This document shows positions 7,133 to 13,191 of a DNA stretch of 14,810 bases, piece by piece. The DNA lies in NCBI GenBank assembly GCA_937921525.1, contig CAKZUM010000038.1:1-14810 (forward strand), written 5' to 3'. The stretch comes from an uncultured Saprospiraceae bacterium (GTDB lineage Bacteria > Bacteroidota > Bacteroidia > Chitinophagales > Saprospiraceae). The notes below the pieces were generated by a model. That model did no database searches, was not told the DNA's origin, and was given only the letters and a program-made list of their open reading frames with translations. Position 1 is the stretch's first letter, and every line of letters begins with the position of its first letter. Position numbers and translations under genes: made by a program.

Positions 7133-7402
7133 GATGGCAGAAACTTGGAAAATCTATTGATACCCCACAAGTTTATAGCTGGGCAAAAAGGAGCGTAGCT
7201 TCGGGCTTGTCTGTAGAGAAACATAGTTGAAAGCGGATTGAAGGAGCGTAGCTTCGTTCCTGTAAAATTCCACAGGGACGAAGCTACGCTCCTTATGAAC
7301 ATCTAACAACAATATTTCTACAGACAGGGCCGAGGCTAAAGCCCCTAATTTATAGCTAAAAGGAATGCAGGGCATCAATAGACCTGGAAAGTAGCTGCCA
7401 TC
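7133..7402. repeat. 270-bp foldback (large imperfect inverted repeat) with 23-bp central hairpin
   Basis: The 407-bp gap between the DinB and DUF1080 genes has no credible gene and is dominated by this structure. Two 131-nt arms (7133-7263 and 7272-7402) are symmetric about 7267.5. The core is a 23-bp stem (7241-7263 with 7272-7294, one G-U pair, 8-nt loop) containing AAGGAGCGTAGCTTCG. Outward, paired blocks recur at matching distances: GTCTGTAGA (7209-7217) with TCTACAGAC, TCTATTGAT (7153-7161) with ATCAATAGA (7374-7382), and GATGGCAG (7133-7140) with CTGCCATC (7395-7402). A further direct copy of the core 16-mer is at 7188-7203. No clear target duplication flanks it. It may be a foldback-type repeat or two inverted copies of a 131-bp repeat. 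Confidence 0.75.
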
Positions 7403-7485
7403 TGAGTTTCTAGGAAAGATGACAACCACTTTGAAAATTTCTACCATCTACGATAGCAAAACAGAAACCAGCAAAAACAGAAAAA

Positions 7486-8082
7486 ATGCAATTTCAAAAA
7501 ACAATACTCCTCCTAAGTTGCTTATTCTTATTAGGTGCTTGCAGCTCAAAGAAATCCTTATTTAATGGAAAAGACCTAACAGGCTGGCAAGCCTACGGCA
7601 CAGAAAAATGGTACGTAGAAAATGGAGAGCTAATCGCAGAAAGTGGTCCCAACAAAGAATACGGATACTTAGGAACAACCAAAAACTATAAAGATTTTAT
7701 TTTGGAAGTAGACTTTTTACAGGAAGCGAATGGAAATAGTGGGGTCTTTTTTAGATCATCTATTGAGGGGGTGAAAATTAGTGGCTGGCAAGTAGAGGTA
7801 GCTCCTCCAGGAAAAAATACTGCTGGTATTTATGAATCTTATGGTAGAGGTTGGTTGGTGAAGCCAACTGCTGAACAAGGAAAAACGCTAAAAGAAGGAG
7901 CTTGGAATACTTTAAAAATAAAAGCACAAGGTGCGCAAATTACAACTTGGTTAAATGGCGTAGAAATGATCCAAATAACAGATGATAAGATAGGACAAGG
8001 GGAAGGATTTATCGCTCTACAAATTCATGATGGAGGAGGGATTAAAGTTAGATGGCGGAATTTACGAATTATTGAATTGTAG
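7486..8082 (+). CDS. DUF1080 / 3-keto-disaccharide hydrolase-like lipoprotein
   Basis: A 198-residue lipoprotein: hydrophobic leader with lipobox LLGAC and lipidated C19, followed by SSKKS, which lacks the acidic surface-export signal, so a periplasm-facing location is more likely. The rest is one concanavalin-like beta-sandwich of the DUF1080 family, starting with the hallmark LFNGKDLTGW at 25-34. It continues with WYVENGELIAES, FILEVDFLQEANGNSGVFFRS (about 70-90), an internal WQVEV, WNTLKIKAQG, TTWLNGVEM and the closing GFIALQIHDGGGIKVRWRNLRI. DUF1080 includes enzymes that cleave 3-keto-glycosides, and many members lack proof of activity. A single-domain protein of about 200 residues is normal for the family. 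It converges on susD, with 76 bp between stops, so it is not co-transcribed with susCD. A role in sugar catabolism is inference. Confidence 0.85.
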   Translation: MQFQKTILLLSCLFLLGACSSKKSLFNGKDLTGWQAYGTEKWYVENGELIAESGPNKEYGYLGTTKNYKDFILEVDFLQEANGNSGVFFRSSIEGVKISGWQVEVAPPGKNTAGIYESYGRGWLVKPTAEQGKTLKEGAWNTLKIKAQGAQITTWLNGVEMIQITDDKIGQGEGFIALQIHDGGGIKVRWRNLRIIEL

Positions 8083-8088
8083 TAGAGA

Positions 8089-8121
8089 ACGTTTACTAAA
8101 CCTCAAAGGTTTAGTAAACGT
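8089..8121. repeat. 33-nt palindromic repeat, copy 2 (bidirectional terminator position)
   Basis: A perfect 15-bp stem identical to copy 1, with CAA in the loop instead of TAA. It lies 7 nt after the DUF1080 stop and 38 nt past the susD stop on the other strand, exactly where a shared bidirectional terminator would sit between convergent genes. The 8122-8158 stretch between it and susD is a pyrimidine-rich, loosely repetitive tract (TCTCTATTCTCTG… type), read as purine-rich on the susD transcript. Confidence 0.8.
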
Positions 8122-8158
8122 AAGTCTCTATTCTCTGTTCTCGCTTCTCTATTCTATT

Positions 8159-9679
8159 TTAGTAACAAGGATTCTGCGTAAAGTTAGCATTCGCATCAAT
8201 CTCTGACTGAGGAAGCGGGAATAAAGTTTTACAATTATCTTGTGCATCTTTAGCCCATCTAGCTTCTGTAAAACGACCGAAACGAATTTCATCTGTTCTA
8301 CCGTGACCTTCCATAAATAACTCATGACCTCTTTCATCTAATAATAAGTCAGCAGTTATTTCTGAAACAGCACCTAAGCCTGCTCTTGTTCTAATTTGAT
8401 TCACTAAGTCTAATGCTTCTGCATCCCCTGCATTCATTCTCCATAATGCTTCTGCTCTCATTAATAGTATATCAGCATAACGGAATAATGGGAAGTCATT
8501 ATCCAAGTTTTCTGTAGCACCTAAAGCAAACTCGTATTTACCAATTCTTGCACCACACTGACGACAAGCGTTAGGACCTAATTCATTAATGTTAGGCGTA
8601 AATGTTAATGGAGGACCGTCTATATCAAATGGCTCTGCACCTGAATCTTCTATTCTGTTACCACCTGTATCGAACTGTGGACCAACAATGTGGTTATTTG
8701 CTTGACGAATATCTCCTTCTTCATAAGAGTTATAGAAATCTTCTACTGTAGACCAGCCATTCCAAGGTTGGAATGTTAAGTTAAAAGTAGCTTGACTTCC
8801 ATAGTGTAATGTTTGTGCAGGTGTTACAAAACCACCAGCAAACACCTTGTCATAAGGAATTGCAAAGATAAACTCAGAAGAACCAGAGTTATCCGTTACG
8901 AAGTTATCTCTGTAGTTACCAGTTAAAGCATAATTACCTGTACCAATTACTGCATTAGCTGCTGCTGCTGCTTTTGCCCACTGTGCCGTACCTGTGTATA
9001 CTTCTGCATTTAAGTATAACTTAGTTAATACCGTGTTAATTACATCTCTGTTTACTCGACCATAAGTAGAGCCATCTTTCGCACTAGTTACATCAGCCAA
9101 AGCAGATGTTAACTCAGATTCAACGAAATTGTATACTTCTGCACGAGAAGATTGTGTAATGCTTGATGGTTCAACATCGAATGCAGTAACAATAGGAACG
9201 TTACCATAAATATCCAATAACCAATAATAATAAACTGCTCTCAATGCTCTTAACTCAGATAAGAAAGGCGTTGTAGAAGGATTATTTAATTGTTCAAATT
9301 GGAAAATCAATCTGTTACAAGTAGATACTCCACCATTCAAAACACCCCAAGCACCATTCGTTGCAGGATCTTCAGATGTCCATTCTTGTTGGTGCAATCT
9401 TCTCCAGTGTCCACCATCATCCCAATCCTGTCCTCTGGTAGGAACTACTAAGTGACGAGAAGAGATTTCTTGGATGCCGATAACACCTGGTGTGCCATAC
9501 ATACCATATAAAGTAGTATAAGCTGCTCCTAATGCAGAGATGAATTCATCATCTGATTGGAAGAAGTTATCTACCGTTACCTGACTGAACACTTCCTCTT
9601 CTAAATCAGTACAAGACTGATTGAATACTCCAAGGAACAGCGTTACAGCCATTATTTTTATAAAGAGAAATTTTTTCAT
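8159..9679 (-). CDS. susD: SusD/RagB-family outer-membrane nutrient-binding lipoprotein
   Basis: Surface lipoprotein that forms the lid on the SusC channel and captures the nutrient, usually a glycan or oligosaccharide. The 506-residue length is normal. The leader ends FNQSC with lipidated C23, followed by TDLEEE, an acidic stretch fitting the Bacteroidota surface lipoprotein export signal. Family features follow in order: VTVDNFFQSDDEFISALGAAYTTLYG near 34-60, NGGVSTCNRLIFQFE, the helical ELRALRAVYYYWLLDIYGNVPIV repeat region, FPLFRYADILLMRAEALWRMN in the C-terminal half, and the standard ending FPLPQSEIDANANFTQNPCY. The ATG is followed directly by the signal peptide. susC lies upstream on the same strand, but 247 bp away, with a palindrome in between, instead of the usual short gap. 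The ligand cannot be deduced. The symbol is used in the family sense. Confidence 0.93.
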   Translation of the reverse strand: MKKFLFIKIMAVTLFLGVFNQSCTDLEEEVFSQVTVDNFFQSDDEFISALGAAYTTLYGMYGTPGVIGIQEISSRHLVVPTRGQDWDDGGHWRRLHQQEWTSEDPATNGAWGVLNGGVSTCNRLIFQFEQLNNPSTTPFLSELRALRAVYYYWLLDIYGNVPIVTAFDVEPSSITQSSRAEVYNFVESELTSALADVTSAKDGSTYGRVNRDVINTVLTKLYLNAEVYTGTAQWAKAAAAANAVIGTGNYALTGNYRDNFVTDNSGSSEFIFAIPYDKVFAGGFVTPAQTLHYGSQATFNLTFQPWNGWSTVEDFYNSYEEGDIRQANNHIVGPQFDTGGNRIEDSGAEPFDIDGPPLTFTPNINELGPNACRQCGARIGKYEFALGATENLDNDFPLFRYADILLMRAEALWRMNAGDAEALDLVNQIRTRAGLGAVSEITADLLLDERGHELFMEGHGRTDEIRFGRFTEARWAKDAQDNCKTLFPLPQSEIDANANFTQNPCY

Positions 9680-9926
9680 GTTGAATTAAAATTTTTTACT
9701 CAGTTTGCGAGGATATACTCTTGATAATGTTGCTCTAATATTTGTACAACATTACTTTCATTATAAAGTTATTTCAACTTTCACAAACTTTCAATTATTA
9801 TTGAATAAAGAGAGCATTATTACAAAAGTTTGACTTACGGAGGACTCTTAGCGGACGTTAGCGCACGTTTACTAAACTTCAAAAATTTAGTAAACGTCAT
9901 TTAAAAACGTTGCCAAAAGTTATCCA
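9680..9926 (-). promoter_or_regulatory. Unusually long susC-susD intergenic region
   Basis: 247 bp separate the susC stop from the susD ATG. It contains copy 3 of the 33-nt palindrome close to the susC stop, then an AT-rich stretch up to susD with repeated GAAAGTT-type motifs on the coding strand (about 9765-9795). I see no ORF and no exact TAnnTTTG box. The layout suggests partial termination after susC, an extra promoter or a leader for susD, or mRNA processing. These are inferences from spacing. Confidence 0.4.
9865..9897. repeat. 33-nt palindromic repeat, copy 3, between susC and susD
   Basis: Same length and same outer 12-bp stem (ACGTTTACTAAA pairing with TTTAGTAAACGT) as copies 1 and 2, but the inner stem and loop have diverged (CTTCAAAAA in place of the CCTYAAAGG core). 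It begins 29 nt past the susC stop codon on the minus strand. At this place it would form a hairpin in the susCD transcript, either attenuating susD or protecting the susC mRNA 3' end. Confidence 0.75.
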
Positions 9927-12881
9927 TTAAAATCCAAGATTCACACCAACAGTGAATGCTCTAGTACTGAAGTACGTATTTCTTCTATCAATACCTGGAG
10001 ATAATGGACCGAAATCATTATTTGCTCCATCTTCTCCTTCATCAGATAATCTTTCTTGCGGATCTACTCCTGAGTAACCTGTAATAGTGAACAAGTTATT
10101 AACAGTTAAGTAGATACGAGCATTTCTGAAACCATTACCCTCAGGTACATCTAATGTGTATCCGATAGTTGCATTATCTAGTTTCAAATAAGAAGCATCT
10201 TCTACATGGAAAGAAGAAAATTTAGGAGAATCTGTTAATGCAGGATCAGAAGAAGCTAAAATGTTGTAAGAACCGATTTGGTTTGGTGCTTCGTAGAAAG
10301 CACGGAATGTATTTATTAAATCGTGGCCAAATGTTCCTCTTAAGAAGAAATTGAAATCAATTGCACCAAAATTAAAAGAGTTATTCCATCCTAATGTACC
10401 TTTTGGTAAACCATTACCAATTACTGTACGATCAGAAGCTTCACCACCAGTACCATTACCGTCGATGTCTGCATGAATCCATGCACCATCACCACTAATA
10501 CCTTCATATACCAGACCCCATAACTGACCAATATCTGCACCTTCCTCAATTCTAATTAATGGTGTATCGTTTTGTCCTGGCGCGCCTAAGTTGGAAATGT
10601 CTCTAGAACCACCGAAATCAAAACCTAAGTCTGAATCAGATAAAGAAACTAATTCGTTATTCAAATAAGAAGTCCAAGATAAGCTAGACGTCCACTTCAT
10701 TTTTGAATTATTGATTGCATCATAATTCAAAGTAAACTCTAAACCAGTACTGTTGATTTCACCAATATTGATAAATGTACTACCAAATAAGTTTGGTGGA
10801 ACTGGCACAGGGAAGTTCAATAATAAATCATCTGTAGTATTGCTAAAGAATTCAACAGCACCATTCAATCTGTAATCCATCAAAGCATAGTCTAAACCTA
10901 TGTTGAAGTCTCTCTTTCTTTCCCACTTTAAGTTAGGATTAGGATTAGAGATAGGACCAAAAGAAGATACGAAGTTACCGTTAAAGAAGAAGTTACCCGT
11001 TGGACCAAATCTTTGTTGAGACAAGTAACTATCTCTTGGTGGGTTACCAGTCTCACCGTAACCAACTCTTAATTTCAAGTTATCAAATGCAGGAATATCT
11101 GCTAATTTTGTTAAAACAATACCTGCACTAATACCTGGGAATATACCCCATCTTTCATCTCTACCGAACTTAGAAGAACCCTCTCTTCTTACACTTGCAG
11201 AAACGTAGTACGTATCATCAACATTCAAATTCGCTCTACCAAAGAAAGCGATCAACTTGTTGTTATCCTTATAAGAAAATACGTTACCTAATCCGTTTGC
11301 AAAATCTTGAGCAGCACCTAAGTTATTTGCTCCAAAGGCATCTGTCAAGAAGTTACCACCTTGAGCACCGAAGCCTTCATTCTCAAATTTCTGGTATTCA
11401 TATCCAGCTAATAAATCTAAGCTATTTCCGCCACCTAAATCTACATCGTAAGTCAAAGTCATGTTGAAAAGTTGATCTGAAAACTCCTCATCAATTTGCT
11501 CTGCTAAACCATTTCTATCTGCTCCAACAAAGAAAGACTGCTTATCGTAGTATCTTGCTTGAGATCTATTTTCTTTTTGCTGAGAGTAGAACATTCCAAA
11601 TTTCAATCCATCCACTAACTCATAAGTACCTCTAATATTAGAAGTTAAGGTTCTATTAGTTTCTGTATTACTGTTTTGTTCCATGATCGCAACAGGGTTG
11701 AAGTAATCGAACAAAACTTGCTGTGCATAACCGTCATATTGTGTCTGAGACTCGTCTCTTACAGGAGAAGTTGGGTTATAAATAGTCGCATATCTAAATG
11801 CTTGATCAAAACCTAACTGCTTATCTTCTGTAGTAGTTGACAAATTACCAGTAATTACCAAACGATCGTTTAATGCTTTTTGCGTTACATTTACCCGACC
11901 GTTAATTCTTTGGAAACCAGTAGTGATGGCAGCTCCTTGAATATCTCTATAGTTACCAGAAACACGGTAGCTAGTTCCTTTAGTACCACCAGAAAGAGAT
12001 AAACTGTGTGTATGAGATAAACCTGTTCTTGTTAATTCATCAAACCAATCTGTACTAGAACCCAAGTCATTACCGCCACCAAAAGCTCTATAGCCAGCAG
12101 CATCTAACACATTTACAGTTCTATCAACAGTTTCAAAGATTGCTTGACCATTATAATCAACAGTCGTTTTACCAGCAACACCTGTCTTAGTAGTGATTAA
12201 GATTACACCAGCAGCACCACGTGTACCGTAGATCGCAGATGCAGAACCATCTTTCAATACGTCAATAGAGGCAATATCATTAGGATCTACAGACTGTAGT
12301 TCTCCACCTGGCACCCCATCAATTACGATTAACGGAGAAGCATTCGCACCTGCTGTACCAACCCCTCTTAATCGAATTTGGAAACCATTGTTTGGGTCAC
12401 CCCCAGCACGAGAGATATTCAAACCTGCTACCTTACCTTGAAGTAACTGAGAAGGATCTTGAACAGCACCTTTATTAAAATCTTCTGCTTTCACAGAAGT
12501 AATGGCACTGGTTACCTCCTTAGCTTTCTTAGTACCGTAACCTGTTACGACTATTTCCTCTAGTATTTGACCAGAAGAAAGGGAAATATCCAACACATTA
12601 GATGTGCCAATATCTACCGTTTGCGTAGCATACCCTGTATAAGAAATTTCTAATTGAGTTGTTCCGGCTGGAACGTCTAGCGAGTAGTTACCGTCAAAAT
12701 CGGTAATAGTACCTGTACCTGTTCCTGGAACAATTACAGTAGCACTGATAAGCGGATCACCATTTCCTCCATCTGTAATCGTACCTGTAATAGTACGTTG
12801 TGCGAAGGTAAAATTGGCAAAAGCCACTGCAAAGAAGAGCATTAACATCCCCTTCAACAAAGAGTTGACTTTTAGTTTCAT
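9927..12881 (-). CDS. susC: SusC/RagA-family TonB-linked outer-membrane transporter
   Basis: Outer-membrane channel that imports the ligand bound by SusD using TonB energy. The 984-residue protein has a signal peptide at 1-27 (cleavage near FTFA|Q) and a carboxypeptidase-like beta-sandwich at about 28-104 (ITGTITDGGNGDPLISATV, DFDGNYSLDVP, ISYTGY). A TonB-box-like EEIVVTGYG follows at 108-116. The plug domain covers about 117-234 and carries the family hallmarks QLLQGKVAGLNI, IRLRGVGT, PLIVIDGVPGG, DIASIDVLKDGSASAIYGTRGAAGVILITTK. The rest is a beta-barrel ending in FTVGVNLGF with the terminal Phe expected of barrel proteins. The length is at the short end for the family but nothing is missing. 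It is the first gene of the susCD unit and is divergent from the receptor at 13192. Codon choice (Gly largely GGT, Asn often AAC) suggests high expression. The substrate is unknown. Confidence 0.95.
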   Translation of the reverse strand: MKLKVNSLLKGMLMLFFAVAFANFTFAQRTITGTITDGGNGDPLISATVIVPGTGTGTITDFDGNYSLDVPAGTTQLEISYTGYATQTVDIGTSNVLDISLSSGQILEEIVVTGYGTKKAKEVTSAITSVKAEDFNKGAVQDPSQLLQGKVAGLNISRAGGDPNNGFQIRLRGVGTAGANASPLIVIDGVPGGELQSVDPNDIASIDVLKDGSASAIYGTRGAAGVILITTKTGVAGKTTVDYNGQAIFETVDRTVNVLDAAGYRAFGGGNDLGSSTDWFDELTRTGLSHTHSLSLSGGTKGTSYRVSGNYRDIQGAAITTGFQRINGRVNVTQKALNDRLVITGNLSTTTEDKQLGFDQAFRYATIYNPTSPVRDESQTQYDGYAQQVLFDYFNPVAIMEQNSNTETNRTLTSNIRGTYELVDGLKFGMFYSQQKENRSQARYYDKQSFFVGADRNGLAEQIDEEFSDQLFNMTLTYDVDLGGGNSLDLLAGYEYQKFENEGFGAQGGNFLTDAFGANNLGAAQDFANGLGNVFSYKDNNKLIAFFGRANLNVDDTYYVSASVRREGSSKFGRDERWGIFPGISAGIVLTKLADIPAFDNLKLRVGYGETGNPPRDSYLSQQRFGPTGNFFFNGNFVSSFGPISNPNPNLKWERKRDFNIGLDYALMDYRLNGAVEFFSNTTDDLLLNFPVPVPPNLFGSTFINIGEINSTGLEFTLNYDAINNSKMKWTSSLSWTSYLNNELVSLSDSDLGFDFGGSRDISNLGAPGQNDTPLIRIEEGADIGQLWGLVYEGISGDGAWIHADIDGNGTGGEASDRTVIGNGLPKGTLGWNNSFNFGAIDFNFFLRGTFGHDLINTFRAFYEAPNQIGSYNILASSDPALTDSPKFSSFHVEDASYLKLDNATIGYTLDVPEGNGFRNARIYLTVNNLFTITGYSGVDPQERLSDEGEDGANNDFGPLSPGIDRRNTYFSTRAFTVGVNLGF

Positions 12882-13191
12882 ACAATATTAAATTTAGTTT
12901 ACTAATGATTCAGAAAATAAATATTTGTAAAATGTTGGTTATTTTTACTTTAAACCCTTTTTACAAATAACTTTGTACTTATTGTAAAACCAACTATTTT
13001 GATGATTTTACATCTAAATATAAGCGACTGTAAAGCTAAAGAAGATGTTAAGAAAAACAAAAAACTCTCAACATTTTTTTTGGTATATGTCTTTTTTCGT
13101 ACTACAAAGCGAATAATCCCTTTTAATTGCTTACTATACGACATAAAGTTCCGATTTCAAGTATGCAAATAGTAGTTTAAACTATATTATT
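12882..13191. promoter_or_regulatory. Divergent promoter region between susC and the STN-type receptor
   Basis: 310 bp, very AT-rich, with no credible gene. An imperfect inverted repeat, TTTTACAAATAA (12959-12970) with TTATTGTAAAA (12979-12989), has one bulged A and a short loop. An outer pair, GTTGG near 12934-12938 and CCAAC near 12990-12994, extends the dyad, which could be an operator or a transcript hairpin. TAACTTTG at 12968-12975 matches the plus-strand -7 consensus inside this dyad, but would give a leader of more than 200 nt. No sigma or anti-sigma gene is present here. Promoter assignment is tentative. Confidence 0.35.

Noticed and set aside
7154..7447. Minus-strand frame of 97 codons, and a 63-codon one at 7111-7302, in the DinB/DUF1080 gap
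   Set aside because: Both run through the 270-bp foldback and its GGAGCGTAGC repeats. The translations show no domain and are just the repeat read in frame.
7079..7485. CRISPR-like array from the repeated GGAGCGTAGCTTCG units
   Set aside because: There are only two direct copies and one inverted copy with irregular spacing, arranged as a foldback rather than repeat-spacer units.
8149..8337. Minus-strand 62-codon frame overlapping the susD 3' end
   Set aside because: Shadow of susD in another frame; susD has full-length family support.
11195..11467. Plus-strand 90-codon frame inside susC
   Set aside because: Antisense shadow of the susC barrel region, with Ser/Gln/His-rich composition and no domain.
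12950..13144. Minus-strand 64-codon frame upstream of susC
   Set aside because: It lies in the AT-rich divergent promoter region. The product is low-complexity Lys/Phe-rich with no family resemblance.
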